Of a stretch of 64,000 bases of DNA, positions 36,190 through 48,945 are shown piece by piece. Origin of the DNA: Isoetes taiwanensis (Eukaryota; Streptophyta; Lycopodiopsida; Isoetales; Isoetaceae); contig JAJEKV010000049.1 of assembly GCA_021234155.1 (NCBI GenBank), positions 1,521,487-1,585,486 of the forward strand. Reading direction: 5' to 3'. The position numbers and the translations under genes were made by a program. Under the pieces are notes generated by a model. It ran no database searches, had not been told where the DNA came from, and was given only the letters and a program-made list of their open reading frames with translations. Position 1 is the stretch's first letter, and each line of letters starts with the position of its first letter.

Positions 36190-36923
36190 GGCTCCCAAAA
36201 TGTGGATGGGGTATCGGGTACCCTATGATTTTGTGTGGTTTTGGAGTTGTATTGGTATATCTATGCGTATAAATCTGACGCTGGAAAATGGGATTCGAGT
36301 CTGGAAGCATTTCCAATGGTTTGGAAGGGCTATTATTTGGAGTGCATGAGGAGCCGATGAGCTGGTGGAGATCGTGATTCCAGATGGCGGCCTAGTTGCA
36401 GCACGACGGAGATTTAAGGGTGGAGGCCGGTTCCAGGTATGCCATAGTTCAGTGGTTTTTGCCAGTCTTTTGTTTGTAGCTGTTGTTAATAGCCAAGTGT
36501 TTATAAGAGCTTGGATTTGGTGGTACAGGGATCATCTTTTCGAACAACAGGAAGCACACTTATGAATCAACAATCTAGCAGGTCACATGCAATTTTCACA
36601 ATGAATATTGAGCAACACTTTCGAAGTTTCACCTGGTATTTTGTGTAATACTTGTTAGTACAGGCCTACCAATAATAAATCGTCAAGAATTTGCATTGCA
36701 CTTTGATGGAATGTTGGCTATTAATGTGATACGGTATGAAGTAAACATATGTTATGAAGTAAAAAAGCAAGCAGATAGCTTCAGGGAGTTTCTAATAGAA
36801 GCTCAACTATGAGAAAAGTAGTGACACATATTCTTGTTGTCCTATTTCAATTTACCATTAGTTCAGGAATATTTCAAGGGGCACATATAAACTGCATTTT
36901 AACGCTTCTTTCTTATTTGCTAG
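36190..36923 (+). other. Post-helicase DNA, possible captured exon
   Basis: The segment after the helicase stop carries an exon-like piece at about 36350-36436, reading ADELVEIVIPDGGLVAARRR and ending in a good donor (CCAG before gtatgcc). I do not recognise it. The rest is non-coding. The same segment recurs from about 43695, with an extra MITE inserted. Confidence 0.4.
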
Positions 36924-37033
36924 GTAGATTTGGGTGGTCCTGAACGTGCTGGACGAACAGGCGGTGTGGCTGTGAGGTTTAAGGAGTCGGTGACCAGAAA
37001 TTGCGGGCTTTTCGCACTTGGAAATGTGATCAG
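36924..37033 (+). pseudogene. Captured kinesin motor-domain exon, unit 1
   Basis: A 110-bp exon with acceptor gctag and donor gtaaag encodes [15 protein letters not shown] and then [11 protein letters not shown]. This is the kinesin switch II region; the family consensus is VDLAGSER followed by GLLALGNVI. The order and the RFKE between them resemble plant kinesin-4. The Ala-to-Gly and Ser-to-Pro changes in the switch II loop show that it is not under selection. No neighbouring kinesin exons were found, so a single exon with its splice sites was captured. Confidence 0.8.
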
Positions 37034-38497
37034 GTAAAGGGTGGTCTTTTTTAGTTCTATAGTGCTTAGCATCTGTACCTAGGCCATAGACATTTGTAAG
37101 TATTTGGTTCTCAAAGTGGGTAGAACATAGGTGAAAGAAGCAGCACTGAAAACTCAAACAGTCATTTGAGACAAAGATATGCAAAAGAACCGTCAGCCTG
37201 CAAGAAGTTGTCATTAGAGCTTACCTGCACACCCTCACATTCATGCATTTTCTTGGAAACAGATATTAGAAGTTTGATTCAGATGGAATCAAATTTGAGT
37301 GACTGGCTAGAGCCTCAAACTGTAGATGAAATTGTTGAGTAACCTTGTTTAAAACATGTCATGACTATGGAGCAAAATCACATTGCATCCACCACTTCCT
37401 TCTTCACAATGTCATTGCAGAATTTAGGGATTCAAGTAGAAAGAAGAAAGCTGCCGACATGAGTTTTATTATGTCACACGGTTGTAGTCCAGCAGGACTT
37501 TGAGATTGAATTCTTGTATTAACAATCATTTTACTTCTTCATCACCCAGACTTCACCTAGGGCAAGTTGGATAGTCACATTGACTTTATTTCTTTCTTTA
37601 ACAGTCTTCAATTACAGCAGGTTCTGCTTAGAATACGTAATCCATTATACTGGAAGTAGCATCTGCATAGGATTAAGGTCTGTTGTGAATGGGCAGCACG
37701 CGAAAATCCAGGGAAAAGGGTAAGGAATCTGTGGCTATGATGTGACATTTGAAATGTTTAAGTTGTTTGCTTGGGCAGTTTCGCAGGCACATGTTTGGCT
37801 TGATGTCTCATGTTCAGCAGGTTTGCATGCAGAATAAGGTAAGATCACATGCAGATACTTCTGCCACCATGATTCTACCCAAAGTGCTTCTGTTAAAGGT
37901 TCCAATTGAAGCTTAAGGGGTTTTCTTGCATCTTTGGAAATGTTGTGGTTCTGCATACTCTCACAAAATTTGTTTGTTTTATGTGAGTTCATTGTACTTT
38001 GTGCTGAATTCTCTGGCAACTGGCTCACGAGCTGTTCTGTGAGATGTTTTTATGTTGATTTGTATTTTGACTTATTGCAAAGGTTACAAAATCTTATGCT
38101 GAGGTGGAAATGGGGATTTGACCCCATCATGGACTTGGTGGATGGTCTGAAATACAGCAGAACGAATATCCATGAGAATATTACGTACATCATTGGCCCA
38201 AAACAACTATAACCAACGTCCTCTACGAGGAGCTCCTCCCATGATTAAGGTGTGTAATTCTCCTTTCAAAAAAAAAAAAAAAAGGAAAAAAAAAACATCC
38301 ATTCACTTCCATTCTATAGGAACCGATACTGCCTCTACACCATGGGCAACGTGCCCATGGAGTAACCTGGGGTTGGGTTTGACTCCAGGGCGCGCAAAAT
38401 CTTTATCATAACTTCATACTATGCATACCTCCCTACTATTTTGTCCATTGGACACAATATACTTATACACATACCACAACAAAAGGCGTTGTGTATT
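37034..38497 (+). other. Captured or spacer DNA without a recognised gene, unit 1
   Basis: Mostly AT-rich. An adenine-rich tract (about 38268-38300) lies before the GH31 fragment. Minor frames near 37934-38212 read smoothly in both duplicates but match nothing I know. Confidence 0.35.
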
Positions 38498-38882
38498 AGA
38501 TATAATTTTAGAGTGCAAAAAACCTCATAATACGTTTGAACAAAGTGGACAAGATTGAACAAAGTGGACAAGATTGAACGTGGACCCAAGATCAAGGACC
38601 CAGCGGAAGACTGATTGTTGCTTCCTTTGCCAGAAATTTCAACTCGTTAGATACCGAGCCAGTTTCTAGATTAAAAGACATCTATTGTGACCTATTCATG
38701 ATTCTAAATATATATTCTGAGAGCTGGGCGCCCCTCATTGCTCGTGCATTTTGTAGCCCCAATAGTTAATTTGGTTGATCGGCTATGGAGCAGAAACATG
38801 TTAAAAGGTTTGTGAACAACCCCTTTCCTAAAGACCTCTCTGGGTTGGGTTTTGTAGAAAGCACTCTGTTTTTTGATCCGGT
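38498..38882 (+). pseudogene. Captured GH31 gene 5' end (upstream region plus about 33 codons), unit 1
   Basis: This matches 53580-53942, the upstream region and first codons of the intact GH31 gene, with only about eight base differences by eye, plus a tandem duplication of AAGTGGACAAGATTGAAC. The start codon at 38785 and the peptide MEQKHVKRFVNNPFPKDLSG are intact. The match ends right after the codons for STLFFD, where unrelated T-rich sequence begins. It could still act as a promoter for downstream DNA but encodes no glycosidase. Confidence 0.9.
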
Positions 38883-39198
38883 ATACCCGTATTTTTTTCT
38901 TAAGTACATTCTATTATTCCACATCCGTATTTTTTTCTTAAGTACACTCTATTATTCCGCTTTTTTCTCTCAATATTCGGCTTTCTTTTTTTTTCTCCCA
39001 CCCATGCTTAAGTTTGAAATTTGAAATTGAAAAGGGGGGAGATTTGGTACATACCTTTGAAAAGAAGAGATTTGGTACACTTAGAAAATTGTGGCTATGG
39101 TGAACTCTCAAGATCCTGGCTATGGCATGGAAGCGGAGCTATTCAAGAACCATTTCTTTTCAAGATGCGGAGCCAGATGCAAGATCGGTCCTATCATA

Positions 39199-39370
39199 TG
39201 CCGGATTTCCAAGCTTTCATCGGCTTCCTATCGGTTCTTATCGGCTGCTTCCTATCTGCTGTGCCGGTTATCCAAGCTTCATCGGCTTCCAAGCTTTCAT
39301 TGGCTTCCTATCAATTCTTATCGGCTGCTTCCCATCTGTTGTGCCGGATTTCCATTTCTTCATCTAGCAT
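39199..39370. repeat. Minisatellite of about 95-bp units, unit 1
   Basis: Two imperfect tandem units built on CAAGCTTTCATCGGCTTCC, TATCGGCTGCTTCC and TGTGCCGG. The matching block in unit 2 is at about 47261-47432. Overlapping Ser/Leu-rich frames here are by-products of the repeat. Confidence 0.7.
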
Positions 39371-40194
39371 AGTATCAGAAGGGCTACAACCATAGAGCTT
39401 AGAAACGCCCCTGATCAGGTCGGATCAGAGCTTGGAAACACCCCATTGAGGCTGAAACAGATAAGAAGAGCTTGCACTGCGGACACAGAAAGGACGAAAA
39501 GTACTTACAAAACACTAGTGTGTAAAATGCTTCTTGACAAGGAAAAAGTTGCAGAAAGAGGTGAAAATAAAAAGAATTGGGAACAGAGTAGAAAGCATTT
39601 GGGCGGCTTCTTGGTTGCTGCGCTCTGGCGATAGATTGAACGCACAGATTCAGCAGGAGAAGCAGAAGGTTCTAACAGATGTATCCCTCTTGCAATAGAA
39701 GGTCTTAACAAATTTGGCAGGAGAAGAAGGGCAGTTTTGGGATAAACAAAGCAGGAGAAGATCTGGCTATGGCAGACTTGCCGGAGCAGAGGTCCGTCAT
39801 GTGAAGGTATGGCAACAAGGAGAGTAATGGATCGCAACAAGGAGAGGTTAAGGATCAACCAGTGACTGGTTTTCTGAGTGCCTAGAAGAGGACAGTCGAA
39901 GACAAGCTGAGGCCATGAAAAAAGGCCGGATCTTCAGAAACTGACCCTTGCAATGCTTGAAAATCTTTGACTACTCCGTAACCGTGAATCAATGCATCAA
40001 GGGAACTGTATTTGCTTTGAAGATCGGCACTGTGCTCCTCAGAAAGACTATTTCTGCAGATCCGGTAAGGTTTTCACAGAAGCTTGTGTTTGCAGATATA
40101 AGGTAAGCTAAAATCCTTTATTTAACGTCTTCAAATGCTCATCTTCCCATTCTTGCTTCTTCAACCTGATTATTTCTGTCCATTCTTGGTCGTG

Positions 40195-40300
40195 AAGAAC
40201 AAGGGCCGGAGGGCGTTATCCGGAGTCGTGAAGATCAGGGACCGGGGTCGAGCATTATCCGGAGGTCATGAAGAACAGGGGCCGGAGGTGAGGCCGAGTA
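40195..40300. repeat. GC-rich minisatellite of about 43-bp units, unit 1
   Basis: Repeats of GAAGAACAGGGGCCGGAGG and TTATCCGGAG alternate in two to three imperfect units. Unit 2 has the same block at about 48257-48362. Confidence 0.6.
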
Positions 40301-40879
40301 GAGTGTACCCCCCAGAGTTGGTCCACTTAAGACTTTGCAAGGCCATATCCTTACCTTCTTAAGTCCAAATTTTACAAAATCAGATTGAAATGAAAGCTTA
40401 CACTGTGTGCAATCCAAAACTATTTGAATTGGAGCATTCTGGCTTCTCTAACTCAAGATCTAGTCTTCCAAAAATTATGCATTCCTTGACAAATTTGGTC
40501 CACACTTAGGCCCTGATTTTTTGTCCACATATTGACATATAATGGTGCAGATTTGGTTCACAAACTTCCCTAAATTGGTCCACGTATTGCCCCTGTAGTT
40601 CACATCTTTCCCTAAAATGCTTCAACAACTTACTGTTTTTAGTACACATAAATAAACAAATAAAGTCTGATTTCAGGGAATTGAACCCCAATTGGTGTTA
40701 CCACCAAGTTCCAACAACCAAACCTGCATCACAGAGATCGAGCATTAGTAAACAATTTTAAAACGAACATAATCAAACAATTGAAGCAACTCAAAATCCT
40801 GTTACAAGTTGATGAATAACAATCATTTCCATTCTGCAACACAGTAAACAGGAAGCTAGAATTTCAGCCACTACACTTT

Positions 40880-43010
40880 TCAGTTCATGACATAATCTTG
40901 TGAATATAAAGAATTTATAGACCTTAATCTTTTAGCTGGTCTATCACATGGTTCAAAACATTTAACTTGTGCAGCAGCACTGTCATTTGCTTGACCATCA
41001 AGTGTTTCATTTTGGGAATCAGATTCAAGTTGCTCAGGTTGCTCATCTTGGAAGTCTTCCATAGCTTCAGCAAAACATTCGTCATTGCACATGGGCAATT
41101 GAATAGTGAGTTCTCCCTCGTGTTCAGGAACAATAACAACCGGGAACAACAACAATGTCGGTATCTTTTACTGGATCTTTGTCACCATCAACTTCATGAC
41201 ATTACGCTTCATGACACGTGCTGCCTCTTCAACGCATTTTGCAACACAAACATGTCAAGACAAATCAAATGTAGCATGGAAAAGCATTGCAATTTTACGG
41301 ACTCTTCCCTTGCCTCGTTTCCCTTTGCTTTCTTAGCTTCCAATTCTCTTCTCTTTTCGCTCCTTTGCAACCTCCCTCTCCTTTTTCCTTTTTCCTTTAA
41401 TTTTTGCTCTTTAATTTTCTTTTTCTCTTCTATTTGTTTCTTTTTTTTCCTCCTCAACTTCCTCTCTAGCCCTTTTTTTCTCTTTTTTCTTCAATTCTTC
41501 TTCATGAAGCTTAGCTATAATTTCAGCTTTTGTAACCAACAAAGTACCTTTGATGTCTTTTGGAAGGAATGTCCTTCTTCTTAAACTTGCATTTGAAGGG
41601 CCTACATTAGAAGTACCTGCATTTGAAGGAGCTGCATTAGAACAAGCAATAGAATTAGATTCCTGAGATAAATTTACTCTTGGATTCCTGTTGCACTTAT
41701 GTCATCTCCTCGCTGCAAGATTTGGATTGCTAGCATCACCCCGATTCTTCATTTGCTTCGTCTGGTCTGGCTGGCAGATCGTAAAACTTACCGCGGTGAT
41801 CTAATGGTGTGCCACTAGTGTCATTGAACACAAAATGTCTTCCCCGCTAATTCGTGTTGTACCATGCCAGATTCCATGGCCAAATGCCGTTTTTAAATCC
41901 AGAGATGATGTTGCTGGGGTTAATGCTAATTCAAGGGCTTCACTAACAATTTATCAAATTTTATGAGGCTCTCGCATGAAGACGCCGCAAAGATATATTT
42001 GTGCCTACAATTTCTAAATGCTTGCTTAAAAGGGTCTAAAGCACTAAACATCAAGGGGTGAAGCCTATGACTAGTATGAGTTAAAAAGCAACTTTAAAAT
42101 TTGAATACCAATTGAAGATGCATACCTCGTGAAGTTTCAACCGCTAAGTGGCTTCCATGTCCATCCAAAATAATCAAATGAGGATTTTCCAATGATACAC
42201 CTCCCGAACCTTGCTTTTGAAATGATCCACCAATCTCGAAAAAGGGCATTGGTCATCCAAGCCTTTGGTTGCATTGCCATTAAAGATCGTGCTCACAACC
42301 ATCAATGTAATCCTCTCGAGCCCCTCTTCCCTTTCAAAACATAAAGAGAAGGCAATTTGACACCAGACGCTAGTAAACACAACAAAGAAAGCTTAACCAC
42401 TCCCTATTTTTCATTGTTCTTTTCAGAAAATTTGTCTTTCTCCTCTTCGCCTATTACTCTAACACATGTTTCTTCCCGCTTGAATTCCGCGATTCATCCA
42501 CATTCCATATATGCGATGCATCAAAGTTAAAACTCTTTATATGTTTCGCCAGATCATGATAAAATGCTTCTAAATTCATTGGTGATATTGCAATAGCCCT
42601 TGCATTATCAACAACTTGAGCTCTCCTTAATGCCAATTCGGGATGCCTCCCTTTAAAACATTTCCACCATTTCATACGCGCATACCACCCGTGAAAGGTG
42701 TAATTCTTTCAAGACATATCTCTCAACCCTCTCCCTTAGCATCCGAACTGTAACACATTTCCATCCGCCACCATCCGTAAGCACCATGTGACAAGATTAT
42801 CTTCTTCCACCTCGAAGTTAGAACTTTAGGTTTCTTACCATTCTTTTTACCTTTGAGATGTCAAATAGATAGTTCCCGAGGGTTGTATGAGGTATTCCAT
42901 GCTTCTTAGCTACTTTTCTCTGCCTCTAAAATTGCTGCAACCAGTTGCTCTTTGGTCCATGACCCTCTCTTCATGTTTCCGACTTTTTTAGGGTAATTTA
43001 AGGTGGAGTC
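40880..43010 (-). pseudogene. Pogo/Tigger-like DDE transposase, unit 1 (heavily frameshifted)
   Basis: This is colinear with the better copy at 48946-51057. Recognisable pieces are MKRGSWTKEQLVA-type HTH sequence (about 42970), FKGRHPELALRRAQVV (42675-42454), a damaged WNVDES region, and the acidic C-terminal exon SDSQNETLDGQANDSAAAQV (near 41155-40880). The middle is split by many small indels against unit 2. The intron donor near 41300 has lost its CTG/CAG context. Taken literally it is dead, but the damage pattern matches the CHG-site error pattern seen across the window. Confidence 0.7.
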
Positions 43011-43118
43011 GCCAGCACACCATTTCTTACACTGATCGAGCCATTGAGGCATAGGCTCAATTTGGGGGATCAACAACATGATCAAGGATCAGAAGAAATG
43101 ACACGCTTTAGCAATACG

Positions 43119-43700
43119 TGAAAACAAAGAAATCCTATCTTCTAAAAATATCACTATCGACGAATTCAACGACATAGTCATACAACTCTCTCAAATCTAG
43201 ACAAACCCTATTATATCGTGGACAAAGAATCTTAAAACGATCAAATCATAGATCATCACCCAATGGCAACAAAGACTTTCAAAACGCCATACAGACCCAT
43301 CATTGCTACACAACACAAGTTCAATAAACCCCAATAATATGATATACACATCACAAAGACATTTGACGAGACAGAGGTCCTTAAAAATGCTAGGGTCATC
43401 ATAATCTCGCTACATAAATGATTTGTCCAAGCAAAATTACTCACGGGGACCCAACAACAAAGAGACAACATCCACCCCATATCACGGTTGATTCTTCGGG
43501 CCTAGAAAAATGACCATGGACAACTAATCGACGCCGCTTAACGACTACGACCGCTTTATTCAACAACGCTCAACACCGCCTAAGGCTCACATTCGACAAG
43601 ATTGTGATTGACTTGCGTAGTGAAGCCCATGACATGGACAACACCTCACCGTATAACAACAAGAGAAGGTGTTCTAATTCTCCTAAACAAAGACAAATAA
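43119..43700 (+). pseudogene. Helitron helicase tail, unit 2
   Basis: This duplicates 35598-36189 and starts inside the helicase region around ENKEILSSKNITI. It carries many small changes and no long open frame. The end RTREGVLILLNKDK is still readable near 43650-43694. It is a partial copy only, with no Walker A or B site. Confidence 0.8.
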
Positions 43701-43993
43701 GGCTCCCAAAATGTGGATGGGGTATCGGCAACCCTATGATTTTGTGTGGTTTTGGAGTTGTATTGGTATATCTTCATGCATAAACCGGGATGGAAAAATG
43801 GGATTCGAAGTCCGAAGCATTTCCAATGGTTTGGAAGGGCTATTATTTGGAGTGCATGAGGAGCCGATGAGCTGGTGGAGATCGTGATTCCAGATGGCGG
43901 TCTAGTTGCAGCACGACGGAGATTTAAGGGTGGAGGCCGGTTCCAGGTATGCCATAGTTCGTTGGTTTTGCCGATCTTTTTTGTTTGTAGTGC

Positions 43994-44536
43994 CATTAGA
44001 GGGAAATTTGAGATCTCATTTCATCCCCATAAGAATCCTCCAATGGAATGGCTACCCTCTATTAAACCGCAATTAATGCAGCACCAACAACTTCATTGTT
44101 ATTGTTTTTCCCCATAACTTTTGATCCACTTTGTCAAAATGTTGCGGCGCTTGTTGCATTAGATGCGGAATGAAAAGATCTTTCCAATGATATATGGTTA
44201 TGATGTATTTCAATATGGTCATATCGTTAACCTTAAAAAATATGATTTTTTGCTTATTTCTTATACATTTATATCGTAAAAGATGTATGAATGGGTTATC
44301 ACTAGATAGATTAACCCATTGCTACAAAAGTTTTTGAATCGAGTTCGGATCAAAAGTTATAATGAAAAAATGATACTACGTAGTTAGTTGCAACCGATTA
44401 ATTACGGTAGTCTGCCACATAATAACTGGAATGAGATATACCGAGCTCTTCTTTTATTGGACAATTTAAAAGTTGACATGGCATTTTAAGCATCCCTTAA
44501 TGGGACAAAATATGATCTCATTTTTTTCCTCTAATG
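43994..44536. mobile_element. MITE of 543 bp, present only in unit 2
   Basis: Inverted ends CATTAGAGG and CCTCTAATG continue as an imperfect inverted repeat of about 40 bp, with ATGAGATC-type sequence shared. Unit 1 has the uninterrupted site at about 36480 (TAGCTGTTGTTAATAGCC). The element is AT-rich and non-coding. The target duplication could not be resolved because the left flank (GTAGTGC against GTAGCTG) also varies, so the superfamily is left open. Confidence 0.8.
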
Positions 44537-44977
44537 TGTTAATAGCCAAGTGTTTATAAGAGCTTGGATTTGGTGGTACAGGGATCATCTTTTCGAACAA
44601 CAGGAAGCACACTTATGAATCAACAATCTAGCAGGTCACATGCAATTTTCACAATGAATATTGAGCAACACTTTCGAAGTTTCACCTGGTATTTTGTGTA
44701 ATACTTGTTAGTACAGGCCTACCAATAATAAATCGTCAAGAATTTGCATTGCACTTTGATGGAATGTTGGCTATTAATGTGATACGGTATGAAGTAAACA
44801 TATGTTATGAAGTAAAAAAGCAAGCAGATAGCTTCAGGGAGTTTCTAATAGAAGCTCAACTATGAGAAAAGTAGTGACACATATTCTTGTTGTCCTATTT
44901 CAATTTACCATTAGTTCAGGAATATTTCAAGGGGCACATATAAACCGTGATTTTAACGCTTCTTTCTTATTTGCTAG

Positions 44978-45091
44978 GTAGATTTGGGTGGTCCCGAACG
45001 GCCGGATCTAACAAGCGGTGTGTGGCTGTGAGGTTTAAGGAGCTCGGCGGACCGTAAATTGCGGGCTTTTTCGCGACTTGGAAATGTGATC
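44978..45091 (+). pseudogene. Captured kinesin motor-domain exon, unit 2
   Basis: Second copy of the exon at 36924-37033. The acceptor and VDLGGPER start are kept, but small indels near 45000-45090 break the frame and disturb the donor (gatcgtaaag). It has the same origin as the unit 1 exon. Confidence 0.75.
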
Positions 45092-46559
45092 GTAAAGGGT
45101 GGTCTTTTTAGTTCTATAGTGCTTAGCATCCGTACCTAGGCCATAGACATTTGTAAGTATTTGGTTCTCAAAGTGGGTAGAACATAGGTGAAAGAAGCAA
45201 AGATCGAAAACTCAAACGTCATCATTTGAGACAAAGATATGCAAAAAGAACCGTCGGCCACCGCAAGAAGTTGTCATTAGAGCTTACCTGCACACCCTCA
45301 CATTCATGCATTTTCTTGGAAACAGATATTAGAAGTTTGATTCAGATGGAATCAAATTTGAGTGACTGGCTAGAGCCTCAAACTGTAGATGAAATTGTTG
45401 AGTAACCTTGTTTAAAACATGTCATGACTATGGAGCAAAATCACATTGCATCCACCACTTCCTTCTTCACAATGTCATTGCGTAATTTAGGGATTCAAGT
45501 AGAAAGAAGAAAGTCTGCCGACATGAGTTTTATTATGTCACACGGTTGTAGTCCGCCAGACTTTGAGATTGAATTCTTGTATTAACAATCATTTTACTTC
45601 TTCATCACCCAGACTTCACCTAGGGCAAGTTGGATAGTCACATTGACTTTATTTCTTTCTTTAACAGTCTTCAATTACAGCAGGTTCTGCTTAGAATACG
45701 TAATCCATTATACTGGAAGTAGCATCTGCATAGGATTAAGGTCTCATAGAATGGGCAAAGACGCTTAAAAATCCAGGGAAAAGGGTAAGGAATCTGTGGC
45801 TATGATGTGACATTTGAAATGTTTAAGTTGTTTGCTTGGGCAGTTTCGCAGGCACATGTTTGGCTTGATGTCTCATGTTCAGCAGGTTTGCATGCAGAAT
45901 AAGGTAAGATCACATGCAGATACTTCTGCCACCATGATTCTACCCAAAGTGCTTCTGTTAAAGGTTCCAATTGAAGCTTAAGGGGTTTTCTTGCATCTTT
46001 GGAAATGTTGTGGTTCTGCATACTCTCACAAAATTTGTTTGTTTTATGTGAGTTCATTGTACTTTGTGCTGAATTCTCTGGCAACTGGCTCACGAGCTGT
46101 TCTGTGAGATGTTTTTATGTTGATTTGTATTTTGACTTATTGCAAAGGTTACAAAATCTTATGCTGAGGTGGAAATGGGGATTTGACCCCATCATGGACT
46201 TGGTGGATGGTCTGAAATACAGAGAACGAATATCCATGAGAATATTACGTACATCATTGGCCCAAAACAACTATAACCAATGTCCTCTACGAGGAGCTCC
46301 TCCCATGATTAAGGTGTGTAATTCTCCTTTCAAAAAAAAAAAGAAAAGGAAAAAAAAAACATCCATTCACTTCCATTCTATAGGAACCGATACTGCCTCT
46401 ACACCATGGGCAACGTGCCCATGGAGTAACCTGGGTTGGGTTTGACTCCCAGGGCGCGCAAAATCTTTATCATAACTTCATACTATGCATACCTCCCTAC
46501 TATTTTGTCCATTGGACACAATATACTTATACACATACCACAACAAAAGGCGTTGTGTA

Positions 46560-46944
46560 TTAGATATAATTTTAGAGTGCAAAAAACCTCATAATACGTT
46601 TGAACAAAGTGGACAAGATTGAACAAAGTGGACAAGATTGAACGTGGACCCAAGATCAGGACCCAGCGGAAGACTGATTGTTGCTTCCTTTGCCAGAAAT
46701 TTCAACTCGTTAGATACCGAGCCAGTTTCTAGATTAAAAGACATCTATTGTGACCTATTCATGATTCTAAATATATATTCTGGAGCTGGGCGCCCCTCAT
46801 TGCTCGTGCATTTTGTAGCCCCAATAGTTAATTTGGTTGATCGGCTATGGAGCAGAAACATGTTAAAAGGTTTGTGAACAACCCCTTTCCTAAAGACCTC
46901 TCTGGGTTGGGTTTTGTAGAAAGCACTCTGTTTTTTGATCCGGT
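46560..46944 (+). pseudogene. Captured GH31 gene 5' end, unit 2
   Basis: Near-identical to 38498-38882, with the same 18-bp tandem duplication, the same start codon (46847) and the same breakpoint into T-rich sequence. The shared 18-bp duplication, absent from the intact gene, shows that both copies descend from one capture event. Confidence 0.9.
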
Positions 46945-47260
46945 ATACCCGTATTTTTTTCTTAAGTACATTCTATTATTCCACATCCGTATTTTTTTCT
47001 TAAGTACACTCTATTATTCCGCTTTTTTCTCTCAATATTCGGCTTTCTTTTTTTTTCTCCCACCCATGCTTAAGTTTGAAATTTGAAATTGAAAAGGGGG
47101 GAGATTTGGTACATACCTTTGAAAAGAAGAGATTTGGTACACTTAGAAAATTGTGGCTATGGTGAACTCTCAAGATCCTGGCTATGGCATGGAAGCGGAG
47201 CTATTCAAGAACCATTTCTTTTCAAGATGCGGAGCCAGATGCAAGATCGGTCCTATCATA

Positions 47261-48362
47261 TGCCGGATTTCCAAGCTTTCATCGGCTTCCTATCGGTTCT
47301 TATCGGCTGCTTCCTATCTGCTGTGCCGGTTATCCAAGCTTCATCGGCTTCCAAGCTTTCATTGGCTTCCTATCAATTCTTATCGGCTGCTTCCCATCTG
47401 TTGTGCCGGATTTCCATTTCTTCATCTAGCATAGTATCAGAAGGGCTACAACCATAGAGCTTAGAAACGCCCCTGATCAGGTCGGATCAGAGCTTGGAAA
47501 CACCCCATTGAGGCTGAAACAGATAAGAAGAGCTTGCACTGCGGACACAGAAAGGACGAAAAGTACTTACAAAACACTAGTGTGTAAAATGCTTCTTGAC
47601 AAGGAAAAAGTTGCGTAAAGAGGTGAAAATAAAAAGAATTGGGAATGAGTAGAAAGCATTTGGCTGCTTTCTTGGTTGCCGCTTCCCGGCGATAGATTGA
47701 ACGCCACGATTCAGCAGGAGAGAAGTGAAGGTTCTAAACAGATGTATCCCTCTTGCAATAGAAGGTCTTAACAAATTTGGGTGAGAAGAAGGGCGCTTTG
47801 GGATAAACAAAGTGAGAAGATCGGCTATATGCACTTGCGGAAAGCAGAGGTCCGCCATGTGAAGGTATGGCAACAAGGAGAGTAATGGATCGCAACAAGG
47901 AGAGGTTAAGGATCAACCAAAGGATCGGGTTTTCTCGAAAGTGCCTAGAAGAGGACAAATAAGACAAGCTGAGGCCATGAAAAAAGGCCGGATCTTCAGA
48001 AACTGACCCTTGCAATGCTTGAAAATCTTTGACTACTCCGTAACCGTGAATCAATGCATCAAGGGAACTGTATTTGCTTTGAAGATCGGCACTGTGCTCC
48101 TCAGAAAGACTATTTCTGCAGATCCGGTAAGGTTTTCACAGAAGCTTGTGTTTGCAGATATAAGGTAAGCTAAAATCCTTTATTTAACGTCTTCAAATGC
48201 TCATCTTCCCATTCTTGCTTCTTCAACCTGATTATTTCTGTCCATTCTTGGTCGTGAAGAACAAGGGCCGGAGGGCGTTATCCGGAGTCGTGAAGATCAG
48301 GGACCGGGGTCGAGCATTATCCGGAGGTCATGAAGAACAGGGGCCGGAGGTGAGGCCGAGTA
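47261..48362. repeat. Second copies of the two minisatellites, unit 2
   Basis: 47261-47432 repeats the 95-bp-unit block of 39199-39370, and 48257-48362 repeats the GC-rich block of 40195-40300. The spacer between them has no supported gene. Confidence 0.6.
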
Positions 48363-48945
48363 GAGTGTACCCCCCAGAGTTGGTCCACTTAAGACTTTGC
48401 AAGGCCATATCCTTACCTTCTTAAGTCCAAATTTTACAAAATCAGATTGAAATGAAAGCTTACATACACTGTGTGCAATCCAAAACTATTTGAATTGGAG
48501 CATTCTGGCTTCTCTAACTCAAGATCTAGTCTTCCAAAAATTATGCATTCCTTGACAAATTTGGTCCACACTTAGGCCCTGATTTTTTGTCCACATATTG
48601 ACATATAATGGTGCAGATTTGGTTCACAAACTTCCCTAAATTGGTCCACGTATTGCCCCTGTAGTTCACATCTTTCCCTAAAATGCTTCAACAACTTACT
48701 GTTTTTAGTACACATAAATAAACAAATAAAGTCTGATTTCAGGGAATTGAACCCCAATTGGTGTTACCACCAAGTTCCAACAACCAAACCTGCATCACAG
48801 AGATCGAGCATTAGTAAACAATTTTAAAACGAACATAATCAAACAATTGAAGCAACTCAAAATCCTGTTACAAGTTGATGAATAACAATCATTTCCATTC
48901 TGCAACACAGTAAACAGGAAGCTAGAATTTCAGCCACTACACTTT

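Larger units (their letters stand above)
35598..43108. repeat. Tandem segmental duplication, unit 1
   Basis: This begins inside the helicase at GTGAAAACAAAG and ends at ACACGCTT. It runs directly into the second unit, with about 10 bp between. Unit 2 is colinear throughout. It contains the helicase tail, the kinesin exon, the GH31 5' fragment, two minisatellites and a pogo-like transposase. Small differences from unit 2 cluster in 41140-43110 and again mostly at CAG/CTG sites. Confidence 0.9.

Noticed and set aside
39021-39395. 124-, 93- and 81-codon overlapping frames
   Set aside because: By-products of the 95-bp minisatellite, identical in the second unit.
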